Assembly: GCF_009696275.1 (NCBI RefSeq)
Contig: NZ_VUMI01000032.1
Span: 1 to 64,000 of the forward strand
Source: Eisenbergiella porci
Lineage (GTDB): Bacteria > Bacillota > Clostridia > Lachnospirales > Lachnospiraceae
Direction of reading: 5' to 3'
DNA length: 64,000 nt
This document shows positions 23,116-31,550 of this stretch, one piece after another (within the stretch, counting starts at the first letter, position 1; every line of letters begins with the position of its first letter). Below the pieces are notes generated by a model. The model was not told the DNA's origin. It saw nothing but the letters and a program-made list of their open reading frames with translations, and ran no database searches. Made by a program: the position numbers and the translations under genes.

Positions 23116-24423
23116 ATGAATTATGCAACACAGATGGAAGCCGCGAGAAAAGGTTTTCTCACGGAACAGATGATAGCGGTGGCAGAAAAGGAGCATATTT
23201 CCGGGAAGGAACTGTGCAGGCTTATGGCGGAGGGCAGGATTATCATCCCCTGCAACAAAGAGCATAAGTCGATTGTGCCAAACGGTCTTGGTTCCATGCT
23301 GAAAACCAAAATCAATGTGAACCTGGGCACATCCAGAGACATGACAGATTTGGAAATGGAATATGAGAAGGTGCGAAAGGCAGTGGAAATGGGAGCGGAA
23401 GCCATTATGGACCTAAGTTCCTTCGGCGACACGAGGAAGTTCAGACGTTACCTGACGCATAACTGCCCCGCCATGATTGGAACCGTGCCGATTTATGATG
23501 CGGTGGTTTATTATCATAAGCCCCTGAAGCAGATTACGTCAGGGGAATGGATTGATATTGTGAGAATGCACGCCCGGGACGGTGTGGATTTTATGACTAT
23601 CCACTGTGGGATCAACAAAGAAACCGCCCATAAGTTTAAGAAGAATAAGCGTTTGACCAATATCGTTTCCAGAGGCGGTTCCATTATTTTTGCGTGGATG
23701 GAAATGACAGGAGAAGAAAATCCTTTTTATGAGCACTATGACGAGATTCTGGATATCTGCCGGGAATATGACGTTACCCTCAGCCTGGGGGATGCCTGCC
23801 GTCCGGGATGCCTTGCCGACGCTACCGACGCGTCCCAGATAGAAGAACTGATTACCCTTGGGGAGCTTACAAAAAGAGCCTGGGAAAAAGACGTACAGAT
23901 CATGATTGAGGGACCCGGGCACATGCCGCTTAACCAGATCGCAGCCAATATGGAAATCCAGAAAACCCTCTGCCATGGCGCGCCCTTTTACGTGCTAGGC
24001 CCCATAGTAACGGACGTGGCCCCTGGCTATGATCATATTACGGCGGCCATCGGCGGGGCGGCGGCAGCGGTGGCGGGAGCCTCCTTCCTCTGCTACGTAA
24101 CGCCAGCGGAGCATCTGCGCCTGCCTGACGTGGAGGATGTGAGGGAAGGCATCATTGCCGCCAGAATCGCAGCCCATGCGGCCGATATCGCCAAGGGCGT
24201 ACCCGGGGCCATGGACTGGGACAATCAGATGAGCCTTGCCAGAAAGAAGCTGGATTGGGAGCGGATGTTCTCTCTTGCCATGGACCCGGAGAAGGCCAGA
24301 AGCTACAGGGAATCCTCCCGGCCGGAAAAAGAGGATACCTGCAGCATGTGCGGGAACTTCTGCGCCGTAAAAAATATGAACCGCATTCTGGATGGAGAAA
24401 TCGTGTCCATCTATGAAGAGTAG
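23116..24423 (+). CDS. thiC: Phosphomethylpyrimidine synthase ThiC
   Basis: Radical SAM enzyme that rearranges aminoimidazole ribotide to HMP-phosphate. It shows [51 protein letters not shown] and the C-terminal cluster motif CSMCGNFC (Cys409, Cys412, Cys416). At 435 aa it is the short ThiC form common in Clostridia, lacking the N-terminal domain of the E. coli enzyme. Start: ATG after GTCAGGAGG. Controlled by the TPP riboswitch. Confidence 0.96.
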   Translation: MNYATQMEAARKGFLTEQMIAVAEKEHISGKELCRLMAEGRIIIPCNKEHKSIVPNGLGSMLKTKINVNLGTSRDMTDLEMEYEKVRKAVEMGAEAIMDLSSFGDTRKFRRYLTHNCPAMIGTVPIYDAVVYYHKPLKQITSGEWIDIVRMHARDGVDFMTIHCGINKETAHKFKKNKRLTNIVSRGGSIIFAWMEMTGEENPFYEHYDEILDICREYDVTLSLGDACRPGCLADATDASQIEELITLGELTKRAWEKDVQIMIEGPGHMPLNQIAANMEIQKTLCHGAPFYVLGPIVTDVAPGYDHITAAIGGAAAAVAGASFLCYVTPAEHLRLPDVEDVREGIIAARIAAHAADIAKGVPGAMDWDNQMSLARKKLDWERMFSLAMDPEKARSYRESSRPEKEDTCSMCGNFCAVKNMNRILDGEIVSIYEE

Positions 24424-24457
24424 CGCAGCTGAATCTATGGAAAACGAGGGTGAAAAA

Positions 24458-25345
24458 ATGCTGAAAGAGCAACTGGAAAAAGTAAGAGGGCAGATGCCTT
24501 TAATTCACAATATTACAAATTATGTCACCGTAAACGACTGCGCCAATATCCTGCTGGCCTGCGGCGGTTCGCCGATTATGGCCGATGATTTGGAGGAAGC
24601 GGAGGAAATTACCGCTGTCTGCGGCGGCCTGAACATCAATATCGGAACACTGAACCACAATACGATTCCTTCCATGCTGGCTGCCGGTAAAAAAGCCAAT
24701 GCCTGCGGCCATCCTGTGCTGCTTGATCCGGTGGGCGCGGGAGCCAGCCGGCTGCGCACGGAAACTGCCCGGAGACCGCTTAAGGAAGTACATTTTACAG
24801 CCATCCGCGGAAACATTTCCGAAATCAAAACCCTTGCGCTGGGAATGGGAGGCGCCAAAGGCGTGGATGCCGACGGCATAGATGCGGTAACGGATGCGAA
24901 CCTGGAAAGCACGATCCTTTTTGCAGGACGCTTCGCAGAGGATACAGGAGCCATAGTGGCAATTACCGGAGCGATCGATATTGTAACAGACGGTGATTTT
25001 GCCTGTGTCATCCGCAACGGCCATCCCCTGATGAGTAAGGTGACCGGCACCGGCTGTATGCTGTCCGCCATGATGACAGCATACCTGACCGCCAATCAGG
25101 AACAGCCCCTGGAAGCGGCCGCTGCGGCCGTCTGTGCCATGGGGCTGGCAGGAGAACGGGCTTACCAGAGGCTTTCCGCCAAAGAAGGCAATGCCTCCTA
25201 CCGCAGCAAAATCATAGATGAAATTTTCCTGATGGACGGGAAAATCCTGGAGGAAGGCGCCAGGCTGTGCAAATACCGGCTCCAAAAGCAGGAAAACGGA
25301 ACTTCTGAAAAAATCATCTGCACGGAGGTTCCCCATGAAATGTGA
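24458..25345 (+). CDS. thiM: Hydroxyethylthiazole kinase
   Basis: Phosphorylates salvaged 4-methyl-5-hydroxyethylthiazole. ThiM features: PLIHNITNYVTVNDCANILLACGGSPIMADD at the N-terminus, DPVGAGASRLRT, RGNISEI, and the ATP-site VTGTGCMLSA. Of three in-frame ATGs (24392, 24437, 24458), 24458 fits family length (295 aa) and follows GAGGGTG; 24437 is possible. No thiazole-synthesis genes (thiG, thiH, thiS, thiF) are in this window, so salvage may be important. Confidence 0.94.
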   Translation: MLKEQLEKVRGQMPLIHNITNYVTVNDCANILLACGGSPIMADDLEEAEEITAVCGGLNINIGTLNHNTIPSMLAAGKKANACGHPVLLDPVGAGASRLRTETARRPLKEVHFTAIRGNISEIKTLALGMGGAKGVDADGIDAVTDANLESTILFAGRFAEDTGAIVAITGAIDIVTDGDFACVIRNGHPLMSKVTGTGCMLSAMMTAYLTANQEQPLEAAAAAVCAMGLAGERAYQRLSAKEGNASYRSKIIDEIFLMDGKILEEGARLCKYRLQKQENGTSEKIICTEVPHEM

Positions 25346-26630
25346 CAGAAGCATGCTGCTCCTCTATGCCGTAACCGACCGTGCCTGGACGGGTAAAAAA
25401 ACACTGCTGCAGCAGGTGGAGGAAGCCCTGGCAGGCGGCGCCACCTGCATCCAGCTTCGGGAAAAGGAGCTGCCGGAGGAAGAATTCCGGCAGGAAGCCC
25501 TGGCTGTGAAAGAACTCTGCCGCAGATACCATGTCCCTTTCCTCATTAACGACAACGTAGAACTGGCTGTCAGCTGCGGCGCGGACGGCGTTCATGTGGG
25601 CCAGCACGATATGTCTGCGGCGGATGTGCGCCGCAGAATCGGTCCCGGCAAAATACTGGGAGTATCCGCGCAGACGGTGGAGCAGGCCCGCCAGGCGGAA
25701 GAAGACGGCGCAGATTATCTGGGAGTGGGCGCTGTTTTTTCCACCTCCACCAAATCCGACGCAGACGCGGTATCCCATGAGACCCTGCAAAAGATCTGCG
25801 CCGCAGTATCCATCCCCGTCTGCGCCATAGGCGGCATCCATAAAGAAAATCTGCATTTGCTCAAAGGCACAGGCATCGCCGGCGTGGCCCTTGTTTCCGC
25901 CATCTTCGCAAGCCCGGATATCCGTAAGTCCTGCGAAGACCTGAAAAAACTGGCCCTGCAGATAAACGCACAGGACACACTGGAAGCACTGCTGCATACA
26001 AACATCCGCGGAGCCATCTTTGACGCGGACGGCACACTTTTAGACTCCATGGGCATCTGGGATACCCTGGGGGAAGATTACCTGCGTACAAAAGGGAAAA
26101 TCCCCCGGGAAAACCTGCGTGAAACCTTCCGTGACATGAGCCTTCTCCAGGCCGCCTGCTACTACCGGGAAAACTACGCCCTTACGGAAAGCCCTGAAAA
26201 AATAGTGGAAGAGCTTAACGCCATGATCGCCTCCTTCTATGAAAAAGAAGCCCCCCTGAAGGAAGGAGCCGCCGCCTTCCTGGAAGAGCTTTGCCAAAGA
26301 AACATAAAAATGTGCATTGCAACAGCCACCGATCACAGCCTTATCCGGGCCGCTCTGAAGCGATGCGGAGTGCTGCATTACTTTACTTTTATACTTACCT
26401 GCGGACAAGCAGGCGCAGGAAAAGACACCCCCGCCATTTATGAAGAAGCCCTGGCCCTGCTTGGAACCGGAAAAGAAGAAACCTTCGTTTTCGAAGATGC
26501 CCTGTACGCCCTGAAAACGGCGAAAACAGCCGGCTTTCCCACAGTCGGTGTAAAAGACCCCTCCTCCGCCGTACAGGAAGGGGAGATTATAAAACAAGCC
26601 GATTACTATCTTTATACCTTCACGAAATGA
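25335..26630 (+). CDS. thiE: Thiamin-phosphate synthase fused to HAD phosphatase
   Basis: Bifunctional protein of 431 aa. Residues 1 to about 213 are ThiE: LYAVTDRAW, CIQLREKEL, LINDNVELAVSCGADGVHVGQHD, and VGAVFSTSTKSDADAVS. Residues about 220-431 are a HAD hydrolase: FDADGTLLDSMGIW with Asp230/Asp232, a cap domain, and FEDALYALKTAKTAGFPTVGV. ThiE joins HMP-PP and thiazole-P to form thiamin phosphate; the fused HAD could dephosphorylate it to thiamin for ThiN (29191), replacing a ThiL route. The ATG overlaps thiM by 11 bp with GGAGG upstream. Confidence 0.93.
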   Translation: MKCDRSMLLLYAVTDRAWTGKKTLLQQVEEALAGGATCIQLREKELPEEEFRQEALAVKELCRRYHVPFLINDNVELAVSCGADGVHVGQHDMSAADVRRRIGPGKILGVSAQTVEQARQAEEDGADYLGVGAVFSTSTKSDADAVSHETLQKICAAVSIPVCAIGGIHKENLHLLKGTGIAGVALVSAIFASPDIRKSCEDLKKLALQINAQDTLEALLHTNIRGAIFDADGTLLDSMGIWDTLGEDYLRTKGKIPRENLRETFRDMSLLQAACYYRENYALTESPEKIVEELNAMIASFYEKEAPLKEGAAAFLEELCQRNIKMCIATATDHSLIRAALKRCGVLHYFTFILTCGQAGAGKDTPAIYEEALALLGTGKEETFVFEDALYALKTAKTAGFPTVGVKDPSSAVQEGEIIKQADYYLYTFTK

Positions 26631-26641
26631 GGAACAGCCCC

Positions 26642-27424
26642 ATGAAAAAGATACTTACCATAGCCGGCTCCGATCCAAGCGGAGGGGCCGGTATCCAGGC
26701 CGATATCAAAACCATAACAGTACATGGCATGTACGCCTGTAGCGTCATCACCTCCCTGACCGCCCAGAACACCACCGGCGTATACGGAATACTCAACGTC
26801 TCCCCGGAGTTCGTAGCTGCCCAGATGGACTGCGTATTTACCGATATATATCCGGATGCCGTCAAAATCGGCATGGTATCGGAGGAGCCGATACTGGCCC
26901 GGATCATCGCCGGTCTGCAGCAATACCGCCCCCAAAACCTGGTCATCGACCCTGTCATGATATCCACCAGCGGCCGCCGCCTCCTCTCAGAACCCGCTTT
27001 TTCTCTGCTGAAAGAAGAACTCCTCCCTCTGGGAACCCTCATCACCCCCAACCTCCCCGAGGCACAGGCCCTCACCGGCCTTGCCATCCGCACGCCGGAA
27101 GACATGGAAAAAGCCGCCCGCATCCTTTTCAACGCCGCTGGAACCGCTGTCCTCATAAAAGGCGGACATCTTCCGGACGATGCCACAGACCTGCTTTATG
27201 ACGGCGCCCAAACCACCCTTTTTCCCTCCGCCCGCATCCACAACCCCAACACCCACGGCACCGGCTGCACCCTTTCCTCCGCCATCGCCTGCCGCCTGGC
27301 CGAAGGAAAAAGCCTCCCCCAAAGCATAAAAGAAGCCAAAACCTACCTGACCGGAGCCCTTAATACCCCCCTGGACCTGGGAAAAGGCAACGGCCCCCTG
27401 AACCACATGTACGCCCTATCCTAA
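26642..27424 (+). CDS. thiD: HMP/HMP-phosphate kinase
   Basis: Successively phosphorylates hydroxymethylpyrimidine and its monophosphate. ThiD features: TIAGSDPSGGAGIQADIKT at the N-terminus, VIDPVMISTSG, TPNLPEAQALTG, LIKGGHLPDDATDLLYDG and NTHGTGCTLSSAIACRLAEG. Start ATG 26642 is preferred over 26627 because GAGGAA precedes it. The predicted protein is 260 aa. Codons become markedly C-rich toward the 3' end (runs of CCC). The downstream region holds the long inverted repeat. Confidence 0.95.
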   Translation: MKKILTIAGSDPSGGAGIQADIKTITVHGMYACSVITSLTAQNTTGVYGILNVSPEFVAAQMDCVFTDIYPDAVKIGMVSEEPILARIIAGLQQYRPQNLVIDPVMISTSGRRLLSEPAFSLLKEELLPLGTLITPNLPEAQALTGLAIRTPEDMEKAARILFNAAGTAVLIKGGHLPDDATDLLYDGAQTTLFPSARIHNPNTHGTGCTLSSAIACRLAEGKSLPQSIKEAKTYLTGALNTPLDLGKGNGPLNHMYALS

Positions 27425-27446
27425 AATTCAGCTGCTTTCACTTCCA

Positions 27447-27679
27447 GGTTCTGCCGCCGGCTGTTCGTGTGTTCCGCCTGGGCGCCATACCGGTTTGGGG
27501 GCGGGAGGTGGTTGCTTAGAGGGCACGCTCCCGCTCGGTTAAAAACGCAGCGGTACTAGCGTTGTAAAGGACACAACGCAAGGACCGGCGTTTTTAAACG
27601 ACCCTTACAGCAATCCACCTCCCGCCCCCAAACCGGTATGGCGCCCAGGCGGAACACACGAACAGCCGGCGGCAGAACC
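27447..27679. repeat. Giant hairpin: perfect 65-bp inverted repeat
   Basis: Arms 27447-27511 and 27615-27679 are exact reverse complements over all 65 bases. Between them, 103 bases continue the symmetry imperfectly: GGTGG-TTGCT-TA.AGGG against CCCTTACAGCAA-T-CCACC, then AAAAACGC/GCGTTTTT, then GCGTTGT/ACAACGC around AAAGGAC. The whole 233-base block could fold into one long stem. No ORF of substance lies in it. It fills most of the thiD-MATE gap (27425-27814); the rest of that gap holds a promoter. It could be a MITE-like element, a structured RNA, or an efficient insulator. Confidence 0.93.
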
Positions 27680-27707
27680 GTCCTCCCACAAGATTTTGCA
27701 TAAATTC

Positions 27708-27736
27708 TTTTCAAGGGGACAAAAAGTTGTTACAAT
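27708..27736 (+). promoter_or_regulatory. Promoter of the MATE-thiN pair
   Basis: TTTTCA (27708-27713), 17 bp, TACAAT (27731-27736). It lies just outside the giant hairpin. Confidence 0.5.
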
Positions 27737-27814
27737 AGAGTGGTGTATATATTGTGCAGTAAAAAAATGACAGGGAAGGGAAACGGCCTCCGGCTTTGAG
27801 ATCGCAAAGGTAAT

Positions 27815-29173
27815 ATGGAAAAAAGAGTAAAAAGGAAATGGAACATGCTTGAGGATTCGCCGGGAATAACGCTGTTCCTGTTTGCGCTTCCCATGATTTT
27901 AGGCAACCTGTTCCAGCAGTTTTATAACATGGTGGACTCCATGATTGTAGGACAATTTGTAGGAGAGGATGCACTGGCGGCGGTTGGAGCTTCCTATGCG
28001 CTCACCAATGTATTCGTCATGATTGCAATCGGCGGGGGAATCGGAGCCTCCGTTATCACCTCCCAGTATCTGGGGGCCGGAGAAGACAGGAAGATGAAAA
28101 CCTCCGTGTATACGGCGCTGCTTACCTTTCTGGCCATGGGAATTGTGTTGGGGGTATTCGGCTTCCTGATGAACCGGCTGATCCTCATATGGCTGAATAC
28201 GCCGGAAAATATTCTGGCGGCGGCAGGAACCTATCTGGGAATTTATTTTCTGGGCATGCCTTTTTTGTTTATGTATAATATTCTGTCTTCCATGTTCAAT
28301 GCGCTGGGAGATTCCAGGACACCGCTTTGCCTGCTGATTTTTTCCTCCGTGCTGAATGTGTTTCTGGATTTATGGTTTGTCATCGGGTTCGGGGCAGGTG
28401 TGGCGGGCGTCGCCGTTGCCACGGTAATCGCTCAGGGTACGGCCGCTGTCATTTCCTTCTGTCTGCTGATGCGCAGGCTGCATGGCTTTGCCGTGGAAGG
28501 GAAGGTGCGAAAGTACAACACGGCCATTCTGGGAGCTATGGTGAAAATAGCCATCCCCTCCATTTTGCAGCAGTCCATTGTATCCATCGGCATGCTGCTT
28601 GTGCAGTCCGTGGTGAATGGCTTTGGCTCCTCCGTTCTGGCCGGCTATGCGGCGGCGACAAGAATCGAATCCATCTGTATCGTGCCCATGATATCCACCG
28701 GAAATGCCGTATCCACTTTTACCGCGCAGAATATGGGCGCGGGAAAACCGGAGAGGGTACGCAAAGGCTACCGGGCGGCCTGCGCCATAGCAGGCGGTTT
28801 TGCCCTGCTGATATGCCTTATCCTGCTGTTCTTTGACAGACAGATAATCGGCACATTTATGGATACCTCAAGCGGAGCGGTGGCATATGCCACAGGTACG
28901 GGGTATCTGTCCTTTATCAAGTTTTTCTTCATCTGTATCGGACTGAAGGCTGTTACCGACGGCGTGCTCAGGGGAGCGGGGGATGTGGTGGTGTTCACCC
29001 TTGCCAACCTGGTGAATCTTGGCATCCGGGTATCCGGCGCCTTCCTGCTGTCTCCCGTGCTTGGCGTGGCAGCCGTATGGTATGCCATCCCCGCTGGCTG
29101 GACGGTAAATTACCTGATTTCCCTGTGCAGATATCTGACAGGAAAATGGAGTAAAAAGAATTTGATTGTATAG
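27815..29173 (+). CDS. MATE-family efflux transporter
   Basis: Polytopic inner-membrane exporter driven by Na+ or H+, 452 aa with about 12 hydrophobic segments in two MatE halves. Landmarks: FALPMILGNLFQQFYNMVDSMIVGQFVGEDALAAVGAS in the first half, and AATRIESICIVPMISTGNAVSTFTAQNMGAG in the second. Substrate unknown; the general DinF/NorM-like class pumps cationic drugs or metabolites. It is followed after 17 bases by thiN, so it shares a transcript with a thiamin gene; a thiamin-related substrate is possible but unsupported. Confidence 0.9.
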   Translation: MEKRVKRKWNMLEDSPGITLFLFALPMILGNLFQQFYNMVDSMIVGQFVGEDALAAVGASYALTNVFVMIAIGGGIGASVITSQYLGAGEDRKMKTSVYTALLTFLAMGIVLGVFGFLMNRLILIWLNTPENILAAAGTYLGIYFLGMPFLFMYNILSSMFNALGDSRTPLCLLIFSSVLNVFLDLWFVIGFGAGVAGVAVATVIAQGTAAVISFCLLMRRLHGFAVEGKVRKYNTAILGAMVKIAIPSILQQSIVSIGMLLVQSVVNGFGSSVLAGYAAATRIESICIVPMISTGNAVSTFTAQNMGAGKPERVRKGYRAACAIAGGFALLICLILLFFDRQIIGTFMDTSSGAVAYATGTGYLSFIKFFFICIGLKAVTDGVLRGAGDVVVFTLANLVNLGIRVSGAFLLSPVLGVAAVWYAIPAGWTVNYLISLCRYLTGKWSKKNLIV

Positions 29174-29190
29174 AGAAAAGGAGAAGAGTT

Positions 29191-29838
29191 ATGGCAGAAA
29201 GATGTGTAATTATCGGGGCGGGAGATTTAACCGTATCCGAAATACCTCTGCGTGAAGGGGATTATGTGATTGCGGCGGACGGGGGTTTCGCCTACTGCAG
29301 GTATCTGGAAATAGAACCGGATCTGGTTCTGGGGGATTTTGATTCCCTTGATGAAAATAATATGGAAGCCATTATGGAGATGCGCTCCAGAGAACCGGAA
29401 AAGGTCAGGGTGCTTCCGGTGAAGAAGGACGATACGGACATGCTGGCGGCCATCAAGGAGGGCCTGAAGCTGGGATATAAGGAATTCGTCATCTATGGCG
29501 GCCAGGGCGGAAGGCTGGCGCATACCATGGCAAATATCCAATGCCTGAATTATCTGAAGGAAAAAGGAGCCAGGGGCTATCTAATGGACGGCGACGGCAT
29601 GATCCTTGTGGCCAAGAATGAAACGGTCAGCTTCAAAAAGAACCTGGAAGGCCTTCTGTCCCTGTTTTCCCTGGGAGATAAGGCGGAAGGGGTCACCATC
29701 CGGAATATGAAATACCTGCTGGATAATGCCACAGTCACCAATGATTTCCCGATCGGCGTAAGCAATGAATTTATCGGCAAGGAGAGCAGCATTACCGTAG
29801 AAAACGGAACCCTGCTCATCATGATTACCTGGATTTAA
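29191..29838 (+). CDS. thiN: Thiamin pyrophosphokinase
   Basis: Transfers pyrophosphate from ATP to thiamin, giving TPP. 215 aa. N-terminal TPK catalytic domain: ADGGFAYCRYLEIEPDLVLGDFDSL, KKDDTDMLAAIKEGLKLG, YGGQGGRLAHTMANIQCL; C-terminal thiamin-binding domain: SLFSLGDKAEGVTIRNMKYLLDNA and GVSNEF. Start: ATG after AAAAGGAGAAG. Presence of ThiN in the same neighbourhood as the ThiE-HAD fusion argues for a thiamin-intermediate route to TPP. Confidence 0.93.
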   Translation: MAERCVIIGAGDLTVSEIPLREGDYVIAADGGFAYCRYLEIEPDLVLGDFDSLDENNMEAIMEMRSREPEKVRVLPVKKDDTDMLAAIKEGLKLGYKEFVIYGGQGGRLAHTMANIQCLNYLKEKGARGYLMDGDGMILVAKNETVSFKKNLEGLLSLFSLGDKAEGVTIRNMKYLLDNATVTNDFPIGVSNEFIGKESSITVENGTLLIMITWI

Positions 29839-29857
29839 AAAACAAAAAATGATGATT

Positions 29858-29889
29858 AAAAAAGCAGGAGAAATTTCTTCTGCTTTTTT
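29858..29889 (+). terminator. Terminator after thiN
   Basis: AAAAAAGCAG / CTGCTTTTTT, 10-bp stem with built-in T-run (29858-29867, 29880-29889). Confidence 0.85.
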
Positions 29890-29941
29890 AAAACCTTTTT
29901 AAGCAAAATCAGGTTATATCAGTGTAGCTATTTTTATGGTG

Positions 29942-30184
29942 GTTACAGTTTGGCCGCCGGCCTGACTGTAACTGCATCCGGCCATTAAAAAGCTATGCGG
30001 CGGGACGGATGCCTGCCGCCGTTACATATTCATGCAGTCTGTGCAGCGCCTGCACAGACACTTTAAATGCTGCATTTATTCCCGCGAGCAACGAGCCAAG
30101 TATCCATGCTTGCATGGATATTTGGCGACTGCCGCGAGGGTCAAATACCCCGCTGCTGCCCGTTGCCTGCGGCGGGGTATTTGA
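29942..30184. repeat. Cluster of four intergenic palindromes
   Basis: Four perfect-stem hairpins in a gene-free stretch of about 365 bases: GTTACAGT/ACTGTAAC (29942-29972), GTCTGTGCAG/CTGCACAGAC (30037-30059), TATCCATGC/GCATGGATA (30101-30120), and a 13-bp stem TCAAATACCCCGC/GCGGGGTATTTGA (30141-30153, 30172-30184). The last ends 21 bases before the sigma-factor start. The block GCGAGGGTCAAATA (30134-30147) recurs at 44352-44365 in the same hairpin context, so this looks like a repeat family. Confidence 0.75.
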
Positions 30185-30204
30185 ATTCACAAAGGGGCCT
30201 CTTC

Positions 30205-30729
30205 GTGGACGACAAAAAATGGATCAGGGAAATACATCAGGGAAATAATGAGCCGCTTGGACAGATTGCGGAAAAATACTATGACGATATCTACCGTTTC
30301 TGCTGCTATCAGACAGGAAATCCGGCGGATGCCTGCGACTGCGCCCAGGAAACGTTTATCAGGTTCATCCGTTACGTGGACAGTTACCGGGAGCGGAATC
30401 TGAAGGGTTATCTTTTGACTATCGCCGCCAATGTGTGCCGGGATTATTTTAAAAAGCTGTACCGGGACAGGGAACTGGAACAGGCGCAGCTGGCCCGGCC
30501 GGCCGGACAGGAACGGGATTTTACGGAAAACTGCGGGCAAAGCAGCCTGCTTCAGGCGCTTTCCCGCCTGCCCGGCGTACAAAGGGAGGCGCTGACCCTG
30601 TTTTATTTTGATGAACTGAAAATCAGGGAAATCGCCCGGATAACGGGGACAAATACAGCTACGGTAAAGTCCAGGCTGCATCAGGGCAAACAAAAGCTGA
30701 AAAAAATATTGGAGGAGGAAAGCCAATGA
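30205..30729 (+). CDS. ECF-type RNA polymerase sigma factor
   Basis: Sigma-70 family, ECF group, 174 aa. Region 2: EKYYDDIYRFCCYQTGNPADACDCAQETFIRFIRYVDSY; region 4: LSRLPGVQREALTLFYFDELKIREIARITGTNTATVKSRLHQGKQKLKKIL. The GTG at 30205 is chosen because AAAGGGG lies 8 nt upstream; the frame is open further back to 30067 but that part crosses the palindromes. It overlaps the next gene by 4 bp and heads an operon encoding an ABC transporter, which it may control in response to envelope stress or an antimicrobial. Confidence 0.88.
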   Translation: MDDKKWIREIHQGNNEPLGQIAEKYYDDIYRFCCYQTGNPADACDCAQETFIRFIRYVDSYRERNLKGYLLTIAANVCRDYFKKLYRDRELEQAQLARPAGQERDFTENCGQSSLLQALSRLPGVQREALTLFYFDELKIREIARITGTNTATVKSRLHQGKQKLKKILEEESQ

Positions 30730-31550
30730 AAAGGGACCGGGAATTAACAAGACTGTTCCGGCAGGAGCTTCCTGCGGATGTGCAGGGCAAAAAAAGGGCG
30801 CTGGAAGCGGTTGAAAAAAGCATACGGAGCAAAAGGCCGGTATTCATACCAACCTGGCAGCAGATTTTTTGTACGCAGCTTACCCTTTTTTCACGCGGTT
30901 ACTGGTGTTTCCAGGCCTTTTGGCTGCTTCTTGGCGCATCTGCCGTCCTGTGGGTGGGAGATCTGACTGTTTATGGGTTAAACAGCCTGTTTTTTACGCC
31001 ATCGGTTCCGGGCGGTCTGGTGGAACAGGGCGGTGTTTCCTATGTGGTGCTTCTGCCGGTTCTATCCGCAATTATGGCATTGGCAGGCGTAGCCGGTTTT
31101 GCGGAGCTGGGGAAATGCTTTTCCTGCCATATGTGGGAGCTGGAACACAGCTGCTGTCTGGATTTAAGACAGCTTCTGGCGGTACGCATGGCGATTACGG
31201 GACTGGTGGATCTTCTTTTGCTTGTCTGCTTCACAGCTGTTTCCCGGGGAAGGCTGCAGACAGGATTTTGGCAGACGGGAATCTATCTACTGACGCCTTT
31301 TGTGTATAATACGCTGCTGTACCTGACGGTATTCACCTTCGCCAGAGGGAATAACCGTTTCCTGCAGGCCTGCGTGCTTGCGGCGGCCTGCTGTATTTCC
31401 TTCTTTCCTGCCTGCATTCCGCATCTGTATGAAAAAACCATGCTTTGGCTGTGGGTTGCCGCACTTGCCGCAGCAGGAGGCCTTGTGGCGGCAGAGCTGT
31501 ATTGCCTGGCCGGGAAATTAGAAAGAGGAGAAGAGTTATGCTGGAATTAA
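30726..31550 (+). CDS. Membrane protein, possible anti-sigma/ABC accessory
   Basis: Integral membrane protein of 274 aa with a soluble charged N-terminus (about 55 residues, MKRDRELTRLFRQELP...) and about six hydrophobic segments. The topology, with the short cytosolic N-terminus and position right after an ECF sigma gene (ATGA-type overlap), suggests a sigma-regulating membrane partner; no zinc-finger HxxxCxxC motif is visible, so this is inference. Overlaps the ABC ATPase gene by 13 bp. Confidence 0.6.
   Translation: MKRDRELTRLFRQELPADVQGKKRALEAVEKSIRSKRPVFIPTWQQIFCTQLTLFSRGYWCFQAFWLLLGASAVLWVGDLTVYGLNSLFFTPSVPGGLVEQGGVSYVVLLPVLSAIMALAGVAGFAELGKCFSCHMWELEHSCCLDLRQLLAVRMAITGLVDLLLLVCFTAVSRGRLQTGFWQTGIYLLTPFVYNTLLYLTVFTFARGNNRFLQACVLAAACCISFFPACIPHLYEKTMLWLWVAALAAAGGLVAAELYCLAGKLERGEELCWN

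Noticed and set aside
22928-23119. 63-codon ORF between the TPP riboswitch and thiC
   Set aside because: It starts inside the aptamer/terminator region and spans the terminator stem; no ribosome-binding site, so chance frame.
23116-24423. thiC truncated
   Set aside because: It is much shorter than the E. coli protein, but the short form with intact C-terminal CxxCxxxC is normal in Clostridia.
30067-30204. Longer N-terminus for the ECF sigma factor
   Set aside because: The segment encodes a Cys/Pro-rich string produced by palindromic repeat DNA; a GTG with good ribosome-binding site begins where sigma region 2 homology starts.
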